From NCBI RefSeq assembly GCF_964340395.1, contig NC_135567.1, positions 13,754,591-13,818,590 of the forward strand: a stretch of 64,000 nt of DNA, given 5' to 3'. The DNA is from Glandiceps talaboti. Taxonomy: Eukaryota > Hemichordata > Enteropneusta > Spengelidae. A program made the position numbers and the translations under genes. Below the pieces are notes generated by a model, which was given only the letters and a program-made list of their open reading frames with translations, was not told where the DNA came from and made no database searches. Below are positions 9,770 through 21,879 of this stretch, one piece after another. Each line of letters begins with the position of its first letter. Position 1 is the stretch's first letter.

Positions 9770-10960
9770 GTTTGGACTTGTGATGGCGCCAAACACTTGT
9801 AATTTTAGTCTCCAGATGGTTTTGTCATATGCTGACTTTAAAATTGTTGATAGAAAATTTATTTATGTAATATCTTTGAATAAAAGATGGAAGAACTAAT
9901 CTTTCTGAGGTCATAACATTTTTTTTCTAGAATTCATAAAATATAAAATAGGGCACAACAGTATGATTATAAACAAAGTGGATTGAAACCAAAGTTTAGT
10001 ATAAAAACAAAAGATGAGTAATAATTTTATTGGTGAGTGAGGGCGCCAAACAATTTCACTTTTTAAGCCCCAAGCAATTCCATCCATAGTTGCTCTGGGG
10101 AAGTTTACTTCCCCAGAATTTTACTTTAGTAGAAAACTTAATAATACTAGCAAAACAAAAGGTGATAAAGAGATGTATTTAGTCATGTGAGGGCAGCAAA
10201 TGATACTGTTTTGAAGTCTATTATCAAATCTTGTCGAGACAAAGAGGTGTTGTTCTTTTGTTTTTATTGTGAAAATTTAAGAGCGAGTTTGTTTCTTACA
10301 GGTTGCTTAAGAGTAAAAGTTTTTATACAGGAGTGTTTTAGTTGTGTGAGGGCGCTAGACAATATGAAATTAAACCTGTATTCTTCATTTAAAGTTGCCA
10401 TGATTACATACATATAAACAAAAATGTCATGGTAGTTTAGTCATGTGAGGGTGCTGTAACATTCCATGCTAAGATGTCTGTTACCTTGCAATAGTAAGTC
10501 TTATTACATCCATTATCCAAGTTATCCAATAGACATTTTGAGGCACTACTTTACTATGATTACATAAAAACAAAGGTTCAAATAGTTTAGTCATGTGAGG
10601 GCGCTATACCATTCCACAGTAAGAATTTTGTTTCCCTGCAAGAGGATTTCCAGTCCAAGTTAGTGCTTGATGGATGGACATCTCAAAACTTTACATTTTT
10701 CAGGAACTACCTTGATTTCATTAAAACAAAAGTAAATGCTACTTAAGCCATGTGAGGGCGCTATACTATTCCATTGTAAAGTTTCTGTTCCATTGCTGTG
10801 GAAGAAACACAGAATTATCTGAGGTAGCACTTGATAGAGGTCACGAAAACTGATTACATAAAAACAAAAGTAAAATGCTAGTTAAGCCATGTGAGGGCGC
10901 TATACTATTCCCTACATTTATTTTTCCATTGCTGGAGAAGAAACACAGAGTTACTTTAAT
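9770..10960. repeat. Degenerate ~150-bp repeat with GTGAGGGCGC motif, about 7 copies
   Basis: Copies carry (T/A)AG(T/C)CATGTGAGGGCGCTAT or variants near 10037, 10190, 10346, 10445, 10598, 10752 and 10892. ATTCC(A/C)-type segments and ATTACATAAAAACAAA follow. The GAGGGCGCTA part is the best conserved piece, and conservation of a short GC-rich core in AT-rich diverged copies is notable. Confidence 0.75.
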
Positions 10961-11341
10961 TCTAGGTAGCACTTCATAGTGGTCACAAAAACTGACATTA
11001 TCAGGGACTATTTTAGAATACAATAACATCTCTATCTGTCAAACTGTTGTGGTTGACCACTTTTCAGCTGTGTAAGTTAGCACCTAATTTGAAGCAACCA
11101 TTGTTTACACTGATAACACATCCTGGGTGGTTTGCCAGCATGTGATATGTCATACAACAGATAATTAAAGTGAAATAATACAGTGTGGTGTAAATAATGA
11201 AGTGAAAGACAAAAGACATGATGACTGCAACTGACAATTAAAGATATATCTCAATTTCCGTTAAGTCAGTAACATTTGACATCGGAAGAAATACTCAGTA
11301 AAAAACTTAGAGACTTGGATATCTAGTGTTGTGGCTACCCG

Positions 11342-11512
11342 TGTACAATAACAAACATTTTACACAAACTTTTTAGCTTTTTGCAATGTATTGAGTTATA
11401 AACACAGACTTTGTCAATATTGTTTCACATTGGTTTTTCAAGTAGGAAGCCATGATAAAATTGTTTTATAAATTAAAAAATCCAAAATAAATACCCAATC
11501 CTCATCCATATG
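11342..11512 (+). mobile_element. Single arm of the dispersed foldback element, second copy
   Basis: Matches 3141-3309 and the right arm at 63.6-63.76 kb, ending AATACCCAATCCTCATCCAT. Only one arm is present. Confidence 0.8.
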
Positions 11513-12025
11513 GCCTATTTAAGGATTCATAGCCACAGATACATATAGCCTCCAGATTGAGGCTGTAACAAAGAAACTTTGAACTCAAATCCGTGAAAAA
11601 AGAAGCAGCCATGAAATCATGGAATGGCTTTTTCTCCGCAAGTCCTGAGTCAGAAAATTATAAATATATTCAATATCTTGTACTAAACAATAACAATTGC
11701 AAACTATATTAATATTTCATATGAATTTATCTATTAATTTAAATTATTATACTCTTTCATATATAAACTAATTGTTTTCAAATATCTATATTTTTTCAAC
11801 ATAATAAAACTGTTATTGTGTTTATACTCAAGACTGATATCAAGAAAACAAAACTTAGTTTTTTAAAATGTTCCTGAAACCTCATACTGTGTATTTCATC
11901 TAATAAAGACATTCTCAACGTATCAAATTACATATTTCACAATATCAATTTATGTTTTGATGATTTGAAATTGTCATATTTTGGGAACTTTTTTTCTCTC
12001 AAAACAGCAAAAGTATAACCCAACT
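11513..12025. other. AT-rich non-coding stretch
   Basis: No gene, RNA or structured repeat recognised. Confidence 0.6.
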
Positions 12026-12310
12026 ACAGTATTTTTGCTAAGATTGGGGAACCATGGTAACAGAAAGGGAGAAATTATTAGTAAAAATGGCAGTGTTTCC
12101 CCATTGAGTTTATGGTAATTTTGGTAGGAAACCCAGATAAAATGACATGGGAACCTGGGTAGATTTTACTTACTTACCACCCTTACCAAACAAACTGGTA
12201 GTAAACCCAGGTAAAATAACATGGGAGCTCCCTGGTAGATTTTACCTACTTACCACCCTTAACAAAATCACTGGTAGAGAACCCTGGTAAAATGACAGGG
12301 AAACTCGATT
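12026..12310. repeat. Mixed copies of the 78-bp and 74-bp repeat units
   Basis: A diverged 78-bp-type unit (GCTAAGATTGGGGAACCATG, then GTAACAGAAAGGGAGAAA) is followed by two to three 74-bp-type units (GATTTTACTTACTTACCACC, then ACTGGTAG). Both families share an (A)ACC(C)TGGTAA core and here sit next to each other, suggesting common ancestry. Confidence 0.75.
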
Positions 12311-12649
12311 GCCTAGTATGGAAAATGACATCATCGGATCGTTTATAAGTGATATCCTAATACCAGGTTTGAGTTCAGTTAATTGTAAGTGATGGTTAAG
12401 TATGCTTCAGTAAGTACAATACTGTGAGTGACTTTTAAATATGCAGAATAAATCTTGCCCCAAAATGTATGGCATCAGCTTGTGTCCCTTTAATTGGGTT
12501 ATTAGGTCTAGACATATATATGACTCAACCGAAGTTTACAAACTTTTGCGAGGCATTTAAAATGTGTTTAGAGAAATATTCTGTCTTCAAATATTTAGTT
12601 TGTTGTTTTTACCAATGATATTGTATCTGAATGTTTAGTATTGCATAAA

Positions 12650-12930
12650 TATGACATCATGGGTCATTAGCATGCGGTGACCTTTAACCCCAATGCATTA
12701 ATATGACATAATGGGGACATGACCTTGTCATGACCTTTGACCCCATTACCCATCATTCCAAGTAGGTCATGACAGCTACATTGTGACTCCATTTGTCATG
12801 CTGTGCCTAGCAATTGTCAAAACAAGGATGTCTTAAGATTGATGCGTTTAGGACGAGAAGCGTACATCACCGTTCGTTGACCTTAGTTGACCTGTACATT
12901 GACCTCAGTTGACCTCTTTGTCGGCTTCAT
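12650..12930. promoter_or_regulatory. Cluster of nuclear-receptor half-sites including two DR1-like motifs
   Basis: TGACCTTTAACCCC at 12678-12691 and TGACCTTTGACCCC at 12731-12744 are direct repeats of the AGGTCA-type half-site with one-base spacing (DR1, as bound by HNF4, RXR or COUP-TF). Between 12880 and 12915 at least four TGACC(T) half-sites follow. This is motif evidence only. Confidence 0.35.
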
Positions 12931-13289
12931 TTGAATTAATTGACTGATTGGGCTTAAAGTTTGATGACTGACAAAGCTGTTGAAAATGAATGATTCAGAT
13001 ACATTTTAGATGACGAATGTCTGTCAGTATTCACTTTAGCTAAGTTGATGTCTTCCTGTACTGCAGCTGCAGTTGACTCTTCTTCTCCACTAAATTGATC
13101 GGAAAAGTTGTATCATGATTAACATTTTTGTAAAAACAAAATGGTTATCTGGAAGAGGTGCACAAAAGTTGGTGATGATAGAACCATAGAAAAAGGGGGG
13201 AGGAAGGGGGGGGGGGTTCTATATAATATGAAAAATAATAACAATGTTAGTGTTTATTAAGTGTTTTCCCACACTGAGGTCGAAGGTAC

Positions 13290-13480
13290 AGACCTATAAT
13301 GACACAACCCATTATAAATCTTCAACCCTGGCATGGACCTATAATGACACAACCCATTATAAATCTTCAACCATGGCATGGACCTATAATGGCACAAGCC
13401 TTTGTAAATCTTTAACTGGGCACAGACCTATAATGACACAAAAAAATCTTCAACCCTGGCATGGACTTATAATAGCACAA
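13290..13480. repeat. 45-bp minisatellite, about 4 copies
   Basis: The unit includes GACCTATAATGACACAACCC, then TAAATCTTCAACCCTGGCAT. The 45-bp period explains the open frame at 13244-13534, which is not a gene. A G-run of nine or more lies just upstream near 13207. Confidence 0.9.
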
Positions 13481-14100
13481 CAGCCCTTAAATCGCTCTTT
13501 ATATTTCCTTTCGAGACTCCCTGACAACCCATAGTAGCCTCTGTTTTAATTCAAACTTTTTATCCCTATTGTCTTAGTCATAGATTATTCATAAAACTGA
13601 TTGTCTGAATTGTCCTGCAAAGTTTGTTTTAATGAGATAGTGACAGACAACAATTGATGGGGTGGAGTAGTTAAGTGCTATCACTACCAGACAACTCAAA
13701 CAGCTGGATACCGCCACCAAGCTGTGCGACCTTTGACCCCAAGGACACCCCTAGATATAACATTACATCATACTAGCACTTAATATGTTCTTTGTACAGT
13801 AGATGTAACTTTAGACATTTTTGAATATTTTGTGGAGCTCATCTCACTTTTCATCAAATTCTCACATATCTTGTTAATCTTGTTTTTTGGTGTGACAAAT
13901 TCAATCGATAATCTCTGAAGTTTCATTTTATAATTGCAAACAGCTTAGACAGAATTGAAAATTTTGTTAGTGTATCTTCTCACTTTTTGCCAAAATTAGT
14001 TATTCACTTTCTTTGAATTTTGTGACGAATTTTTTTTCAGATATCTGAAAAATCTGAAGTTTTAGTTTTTTGTGCGTGCGTATTGCAGACTGGAAACACA
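13481..14100. other. Non-coding stretch
   Basis: A DR1-like CGACCTTTGACCCC lies at 13727-13740. Otherwise nothing recognised. Confidence 0.5.
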
Positions 14101-17100
14101 AAAGTAGTAAATCATTTATAGATTTAATTAATGGAAACATTTAGACCTAAAAATTATAACCTTTCTCTTTCCCGCCAAAAATGATGATCAAAAATTCTTG
14201 TTTGTTTTCAACTTTTTTACTTTTTTCAAATTTATTCTAGACTGGATCAGAATAAGTAAGCCTAATCAATAAGTTTGTGTCAAAATTTAGCTAAAAAATT
14301 GTTTAAAAACTTTTTTTTGTAGACTTTTGAGTTCATTGAGTCGTTGCAAAGATTGAAATTTACATAACACTGTAGGTGATGAAGATATTTTTACATACAA
14401 AAATTTTGCATAAATCAACTGTATTTTAGACTGGAATAACCCAAATAGTCCACAGCAGTAAATTCATGCTAAAATTTAGCGCAAAAAATGGCTAAAAAAC
14501 TTGTTTGATAGACTTTTGAGTTCACTTGAGTAGCTGGAATTGACATAATATTCCAGATAGTTGACAACACAATTATGAGATGAAGTCATACAGAGAAGAA
14601 TGACACACGTCACTGAGCTAAAATGTCGTCCCAAAATAACCAAAAATGAAATTTAAGTAGACCACTGATCAGTGGGTGTCTAGATCTGACAGCTTTGGCT
14701 GACCCATTCATACAAAGCATGGAAATAGTGATGACTTAGTCGGAGCAACAAACTATAAATTTACATCGATAGTTATGAAAATGAGGTTTCCATGACAACA
14801 TGAACAGTACGTTAACAACATGGCGGCATCTGTTTTTGAGATCGGTTGCACAAGCAAGACAGGGAGGACATACAGCAACAGTGAGTAATACATGATATGC
14901 ATGTGACTAAAGTCATAACAGAGTTCTGATTGTGTAGTTTACGGTAAGTTTTCCCGCCTAATTTATCTGAATAATTCTTGTTTCTTCTAAATTTTTTGAC
15001 AAATTTCACCTTTATTTTTGACTATAATCATAGAATCTTTTGTTATCTATAGATTTGTGTAAGTTTGCTGTAACAAAAAGTCCTTTGTACGAAATTGTAT
15101 AGCAAACTATTTACAGAAATTTTTTTTTTTTGTAAATTTTTTGAAAATTACAATATAATTTTAGACTCAAGTCATTCAGTTTGTTCATAAAAATGATTGG
15201 TTTGAAGATTTTAATTTGCTAACGATCAAAATTTGTAAATTTTCATAAAAAATGGTCTTGAAATTCTCACTACTGTGTGACATGTCTGACAATGAAGGAC
15301 TTAGCAACAAAGTTTGTTGTACAGTGCTAAAGGCAGGAGAAGTAGTAATTACATCAGCAAAGTTAGGAACTTATTTCTGTTTCATTCTCTGTGATTAAAG
15401 TTTTCCGGAAGGCATAATTCCGTGACGTTCATGTAACCTTTCCGTTAGTTTGTGTGTTTACTAATTACTTGTCGAATACCACTAGACTTTCTGACATGGA
15501 GTCGAATTTTTGTGATTTTCCAGAATCGCACATTGCCCCTAGATAAACTTTTGATTTTTGTCGTCTGCTTATTCATTCCCTAGAAAATTCTTGTTCAATT
15601 GAATCTTTTAGTTGACATGTACTTTTGGAGAATATGTTACATATTGTGTTTTTAGTTGTTTTGTGGTTATTTCTAAAATTTTCACAAATTTTTTGAAAGA
15701 TTCTAAATTTTCATCAATATTTGCTTTAATTTGAACAGATACTATAAACAAATGTGAAAAAGTTTTCAAAAATTCTTTATTTTACAAATTTTAATCATGA
15801 AATGTTCAAATTTAGCACAAAAGAATCTTTTGACGAAATATGGCAGCCTTTTGAAAGCACTAATCGTTTCTAAGCCATGTTATAGTTTGTTACTACATTC
15901 TTAGAGTAACTGTGGCTATCAGCCTTTGTAACGTGAAATCAAGACAGCTGAAATTCTACAATTACATCTGACACGACAGACTTTAACAAACAAAATAACT
16001 TCATTGGAGAAAACAAGTACATACAAACAAACTGAGTCTGAGTCAGGAGTTGTTTTGGTTTGAAGAATTTTTTGTATTCAACGAAAAAAAGTGAATTTTG
16101 GAGATTTTATGATGGCATGGAATTGGATCTCACTGCCGGGATCATTGATTTCCAGATCATTTTCCGATACTTTTCCAGAGAAACTTGTCACAGCAGGGAC
16201 GTGTGTTCTTGTGAGTATATGTCTGACATTCTGTAGATACCAACTGACATACATGTAGTCTGCTTGTTCATGAGAAGTGTGAAATGTATGCTGTAGTCTG
16301 CACGACAGATTTTGCCCACAAAAATTTCCCCCCAAAATGTTCTTGTCAAATATCAAAATTTTAGCATTATTGTTAAATTTGTTCGATAATTTTGAAAGAA
16401 TATTTTATAAGTGGGTGCAATGTCCAACATTTACAGAAGATGCGGCTTTGCAACTGACTCTGAAGTGTAGTCTTGTTGCACTCTAAGTACTTTCCCGCCA
16501 ATATTACCGAGCAAATATTGTCGAAAATTCAGAAATTTTTGTGTGATAATTTTACACAAAATATTGAAAGAGATTTTAAAATGGGTGTAATTTCGAAAAT
16601 GAATTGACTTTGTTGTAACATATCTTATCCTGGACAAATACAGTCGTCTGCACAGTTTTTTCCCGCCAAAAGGTCCTGAGTAGTGAAATTTAGTAATTTT
16701 GTTCAATTTGTACAATATTTTTTGAAATCAGACTATGGACAGAATGTCTGAAGTTTAATAAGGTTGAGCTGACACAAAAGTAATGGCTGACTAGTTATAG
16801 TTATTCCGTGTCAAAATTGTAAACAAATATCGTCCAAACTTCAGTGCTTTTATTTAACTTTTCTGATAATTTTTGACAGACTTCTTTGGCATGCTTGTCA
16901 TAGTTGGTACAATGTCCAAGATAGACTGTTGCTGACTCTGAATTAAGTACCTGAAATACAATATTACTGCCGAGACACATCCTAAAAATAATGAACATTC
17001 GATTTCTTGGTCGACACCATAACTTCCACTCCTTGCACTTCACGTGCATTACCATAGGCATGCGTGAGAATAAGTCAATATTACTATAAGCATGCATGAG

Positions 17101-17350
17101 AATTAGTCGACATTCTTGTTCTATTTTGACCCTCTAACATGAGGTAAAATCCTACTGCAGGTAGTGAAAATTTTCTGCACACAATTTTTCCCTCCAAAAT
17201 TTTTGAACAGATATTGTCGTTACGTCAGTCATAATTTCAATGTGTCAATGAAAATAATATTTTTTTAAAGAAAATTTGCTCAAAATTTATTTAAATGTGT
17301 TTCAAAATTTAAAAAAGTGTACTTTCTTGATTTTGTCACAAAAATTATGC
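14100..17350. repeat. Degenerate intronic repeat family with TTTCCCGCC motif (block 1)
   Basis: Poorly conserved units of roughly 130-200 bp share (T)TTTCCCGCCAAAA-like, CAAAAATTCTTGTTT-like, AATTT(T)TTGAAATTTC-like and TTTTAGACTGGA-like boxes. Clear TTTCCCGCC cores lie at 14168, 14949, 16491 and 16659. The same family recurs at 22.7-23.7, 31.4-31.9, 34.3-34.5, 45.7-46.3, 49.9-50.7, 51.2-51.6 and 53.1-53.8 kb in either orientation. Short minus-strand frames here are not genes. Confidence 0.6.
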
Positions 17351-17481
17351 ATCAAGTGCAGTTTGAATAGAGATGAAAGGTCAGAGGTCATATTCAGTCA
17401 TATTTTTGACAGTGACAACTTACATTGAGGTTAAAGGTCACGATACTCTATCAGATGTTAAAGTCATGAATTCCAAAAAAA

Positions 17482-17545
17482 ATGTCCCGGTTTTAAGGTT
17501 GTTGAACCCTGGTAACAGAGAGCGGCAAATCTGGTCAAATGTAAA
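17482..17545. repeat. Single copy of the 78-bp repeat unit
   Basis: TTTTAAGGTTGTTGAACCCT, then GGTAACAGAGAGCGGCAAAT match the unit at 7.0-7.4 and 25.5-26.1 kb. Confidence 0.75.
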
Positions 17546-17893
17546 GTAGAAAAGTGTACACAGTAAAAACTAGACATCATTGCAACAATTCCTAGACACA
17601 ATTCAAATTTTTATGTTCAAGAATTGAGTTACTATGGTGATCCATCTTGTGAGACTTTGGAAGTTTTTACTATAAATTTCAAAATTTTACTGTCTACACA
17701 AAAACGAGGTGTAAATGTTTTGCAAAACTCTCATACGTTGATTTAAATGACTTTAATATGTGATGTCTTTTCATAACATTTACTCAATCTTTGATTTGTT
17801 ATGACAATCTGTCTTCAAATTTGGCGCTAAGTAAACATAAATACGTGCTTATATATACACGGAGATCACTTCTGCTAACGCTATCTTGTTTCC

Positions 17894-17908
17894 TGTATGT
17901 ATGTATGT

Positions 17909-17980
<72 letters not shown>

Positions 17981-18096
17981 ATGTATGTATGTATGCATGT
18001 GTGTGTGTATTATGTATGTATGTATGTATGTATGTATGTATGTATGTATGTATGTATGTATGTATGTATGTATGTATGTATGCATGTATGTATTAT
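17894..18096. repeat. Compound (TG)n/(TGTA)n microsatellite
   Basis: Long TG and TATG tracts. The frames encoding CVCV or MYVC repeats on one strand and HTHT or HTYI repeats on the other are by-products. Confidence 0.98.
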
Positions 18097-18196
18097 GGTA
18101 CTAGTATTATATTTTTATAGCCTGTTTGTCTATGAAAAAAAATGTCAATATTTTGCAAAAATGTTTCAAGTTATAAGACAATACATTTATTTCATT

Positions 18197-18316
18197 TATT
18201 TTTCTTCGCTCAGCCAAGAAAAATACAAGTGACCTAAGGGGCCCTTGTCACTATGAGACGCTCAATAAGACAACCCTTAAGTCATGAGTGTTTTGTGGCT
18301 GAACGAAGAAAAATAT
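18197..18316. mobile_element. MITE-like inverted-repeat element, copy 1
   Basis: Terminal inverted repeats of 20 bp, TATTTTTCTTCGCTCAGCCA at 18197-18216 and its near-exact complement ending at 18315, enclose about 80 bp with CCTAAGGGGCCCTTGTCACT. A related element with diverged ends lies at 55960-56089. Confidence 0.75.
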
Positions 18317-20165
18317 AATTATACCAGCCAGTAGTATAAAAAAATGAGGGAATGTAATGGTAATTTTGAGCGTTTTGACTCGTGTTTCGGACAAAGCAGA
18401 ACCAGTGATGTAGACACGTGCTGTCGTGACATAGATGCACCTTGTGACAGAATTTTTTTGTTAACCAGGCTTGTATATCATTTTGAATATATGATGGCCG
18501 TTGTTCAACATATCTAAATAAATTCATGCCTGTCTATGCATAAATCACTCACAATAATAATATCTTGTTTCAAAAATGTAGCCAGGGTGATCATGTTACA
18601 TCATAAAATTCTGACACAAATTTGTGTAACATATTAACCAATATCTTGTGTCGTGTTTTGTAATCATTTATGAAGACCGATATTTCATAACCATATTAAT
18701 ATCATAAATTCTAATTCCTATATTTCGTCTGTACTATTTACATAACTAATATTTCAGATCTTCTCAAGCGAACATAATAAATCCGCAATGTTAAACAACA
18801 TCTGCACAATGTTTGTAATATTAGACAACTTCTACGCAGTGTTTTTCATGTTTTGATAAAGTCTGTACAATGTTTGCCATGTTTTGATAAGATAAAGAAT
18901 TTATGAATATTCGTACATTGTTAAGTAGTCTATCATTCAACTTTGAATCCTATTGGTCAAAAGCTGTCATATCTATTTGCATAACATGATACTCCAAATT
19001 CTATTGGACAAATGGGGAATCACTAATTAGCATAAAATGGAACTTTAAAGTGTATCGACCAATAAGTATAAAAAAATCAAATCAATTTCTATCTGGCAAA
19101 AAAAAAAATATTTCTGGTCATGACATTTTGTCTAAAATGGTCTGACGACGTTAAATTTTTCAATTTTTATTTTATTCTCAACAAACCTGTTGCTTAATCT
19201 ACTATTTATGACAGTTACTGTTCTTTTTATTTAGTAATTTAGAGCAAGTGTGTGTGTATGTGGGGTAGATGTCATTTGCTTGTTCATGATTGGCTCTGCA
19301 GTTGTCTTCACTGAAGTAGGGAGGGTTATTTTTGTGTTTCCCAACAGATCTGCAGACTGCATGGGCTGGACAAACACACACAAACACATTGATACAAGGG
19401 TATTTAAATGATACACATGCTGACCAGAAACATTTCTCTTTTTTTGCCAATTACAAACGTTTTAACATCAAGTTAACATAAAATTAAACTTTACATGGTT
19501 TTCTGTCTCGTTGGTCAAAATCAGTCAAATGTATTTGTAATATACAATACTCCAAATTCTATTGGTCAAATGTATTTACAACCAAATTCTATTGGTCAAA
19601 TGTTTGACAACATATAATACTACAAATTCTATTGGTCAAATGTTTGACAACAATTAGCATATTCTATTTCTGAATGTTGTCAGCTATTAAAGGTAGCAGA
19701 TATCACGTACAATATGTGTTTACTAGCGAGATCATTTGGAAAAGAGAGAGAATTCTTTGTTGAGTTTTTTGATGATCATTAGAACATGTACCTATAAAAC
19801 AGTCAGATAACGTTACAAGTACATAACTCACTACGTGCTTCAGAAATGTACATCGTTGTTACTATGGTAATGAATTGTGTTGATGATAAAACTATTGACC
19901 TCTGACCTGTTGTTAATGACCTTTCACCTTGAATATTTATCACCATAGTATAAACAGTTTTGTAGCTGATAAACAAACCACAGTTGTTACAGTAAAGTGA
20001 ATGTGGATGTCATAAACTACTACACATCTGTTTTAAAGTCTCATGATTTACATATTATAAATCTCAAACATCTGTTTAAAGGTCACATGACTTGTACATA
20101 TGATATTTGTAAACATATGTGTGATGGTTAAACAGTACACACCCAAATATGTAATTAGATGTAAT
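18317..20165. other. Non-coding stretch with CCAAT-containing short repeats
   Basis: Segments like CCAAATTCTATTGGTCAAAT recur near 18945, 18995, 19550, 19585 and 19625 and carry an inverted CCAAT box. Degenerate repeats with TACAATGTTTGCCATGTTTT-like segments lie at 18780-18890. No gene recognised; minus-strand frames at 19202-19450 match nothing known. Confidence 0.5.
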
Positions 20166-20450
20166 TTATTCACCACACTGCCCTCTAGTGGTGAACGTAG
20201 ACTCAGTAAACTGGTTCATAAGGTTGAAACGTCAATAATCGAGTAATTGATTCACCACACTGCCCTCAAGTGGTGAACGAAGAATAGTAATTTATTCACC
20301 ACACCGCCCTCTAGTGGTGAACGTAGACTCAGTAAACTGGTTCATAAGGTTGAAACATCAATAATCTAGTAATTTATTCACCACACTGCCCTCTAGTGGT
20401 GAACGTAGAATAGTAATTCATTCACCACACTGCCATCTAGTGGCAAACAG
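20166..20450. promoter_or_regulatory. Array of five CTCF-like motifs in a tandem repeat
   Basis: Five copies of a segment whose minus strand reads TTCACCACTAGAGGGCAGTG occur at about 20169, 20251, 20295, 20378 and 20420. The core CCACTAGAGGGCAGTGTGG fits the conserved bilaterian CTCF motif closely. The copies at 20251 (CCCTCAAG) and 20420 (CCATCTAG) carry variants. They are embedded in a larger repeat with GACTCAGTAAACTGGTTCAT. Confidence 0.55.
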
Positions 20451-20562
20451 TTATCATCGGCAGTTTGTTCTGAGGAAGGCAACAGTCATTTTGCCAAAAC
20501 GTAAACATGAACAAAAGTAATTTGATTGTGTATCAAAGAATATTATTATATTAGTCAATAGA

Positions 20563-20645
20563 TAGTCTCGGTTACCCAGAATTCTCACTTGGGGAGGTCT
20601 CGCAGGCAGAGCCCCCAGCAGCGAAAGTCTGGGTAACCGAGACTA
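20563..20645. mobile_element. 83-bp hairpin element with perfect 18-bp inverted ends
   Basis: TAGTCTCGGTTACCCAGA at 20563-20580 is the exact complement of 20628-20645. The 47-bp centre is GC-rich and contains CTTGGGGAGGTCTCGCAGGC and AGAGCCCCCAG, which can pair further. This is either a very short MITE or a structured RNA-forming element. Confidence 0.75.
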
Positions 20646-21230
20646 AGTCAGTAGACTGCTTGACTGTAAATATACATATTTTGAAAATGGTTTGAAATTT
20701 TCGCTGAATTATGAATATTCATGAGGTCAAAGGTCAAATGTGTTCATATTGTTATCTGTGTAGTACAAGACAGGATGCTGTGATTGGTCAGTTTCCTGTA
20801 TATATTACATAATACAGGATTCCTTAGACAAGGAACTATCAGAGAAGTTCCAAAGTAAACAGGAAAAAAACTGTCTTTGAACCCAGAAAGCTAGATGTTG
20901 TAACGAATCTATGAAATATGTGTTTACTTGACTCGAAATTAAGAGTATCCCAGCACATGAAAATGTCTAAATACTGTGTCTATAGATGATGGAGGTAGTC
21001 TATTAGAGTAATGGAAATCCATAGAAAACTGTCACCGAAACAGGCTAAATCTGATGAAGAAGTGTAGAAGTTAAATTCGGCTCGGCTATCAGACTTGACA
21101 GTTCTGGTGAACTAAATGTATGGTGCCAAGCCAGAAAATCAAGTAATTGGGCTATGATAGTTTAGTTCCCATATGTATATGATGTGTTACGATTGCTACG
21201 ATCGTCTCCACTCATGTATAGAGAAAGTCT

Positions 21231-21388
21231 TTATTTTAGCACAGAAATCTGTGCTATCCCCACTTGGTGATGGGTAAAATCCTTTACTCCACCTCTTGTC
21301 TGCAACTAAAATCACATGGGGACACGATAACATCATCACATTTGTATGAACGCAGTCGGGGGTAGCACAGAGTTCTGTGCTAGAATAA
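21231..21388. mobile_element. MITE-like element with ~30-bp terminal inverted repeats
   Basis: The left end TTATTTTAGCACAGAAATCT, then GTGCTATCCCC, is matched in inverse by GGGGGTAGCACAGAGTTCTG, then TGCTAGAATAA at the right. Each end is itself palindromic (AGCACAGA..TCTGTGCT). Confidence 0.75.
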
Positions 21389-21497
21389 TGTCTTTCCCTT
21401 TACTTGAGTGGATGTGACCGTGGTAATCGTAATGTGTGGTATAGACTAGTAAACTGCATGTATGTTGCCAAGTGAGAGTGAAAGATACATTGTGTCG

Positions 21498-21878
21498 TTC
21501 CTAGGGGTTGACCAATGTGTGAGGGCCCCGTCATGCCGTCTCTAGGGGTTGACCAATGTGTGAGGGCGCCCTGTCGTGCCGTTCCTAGGGGTTGACCAAT
21601 GTGTGAGGGCGCCCTGTCATGCCGCTCCTAGGGGTTGACCAATGTGTGAGGGCGCCCTGTCATGCCGCTCCTAGGGGTTGACCAATGTGTGAGGGCGCCC
21701 CGTCGTGCCGTTCCTAGGGGTTGACCAATGTGTGAGGGCGCCCCGTCGTGCCGTTCCTAGGGGTTGACCAATGTGTGAGGGCGCCCTGTCGTGCCGCTCC
21801 TAGGGGTTGACCAATGTGTGAGGGCGCCCCGTCGTGCCGTTCCTAGGGGTTGACCAATGTGTGAGGGCGCCCCGTCGT
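21498..21878. repeat. 43-bp minisatellite, 9 copies, with GAGGGCGCC core
   Basis: The unit contains CCTAGGGGTTGACCAATGTG, then TGAGGGCGCCC(T/C)GTCGTGCC. Copies are nearly identical, and GC content is much higher than in the flanks. Flanking segments at about 21120, 21455 and 21902 share ATGTATG(G/T)TGCCAAG. Confidence 0.95.
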
Positions 21879-21879
21879 G

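Noticed and set aside
17791-18232. Cys/Val/Met and His/Thr repeat frames
   Set aside because: TG/TATG microsatellite.
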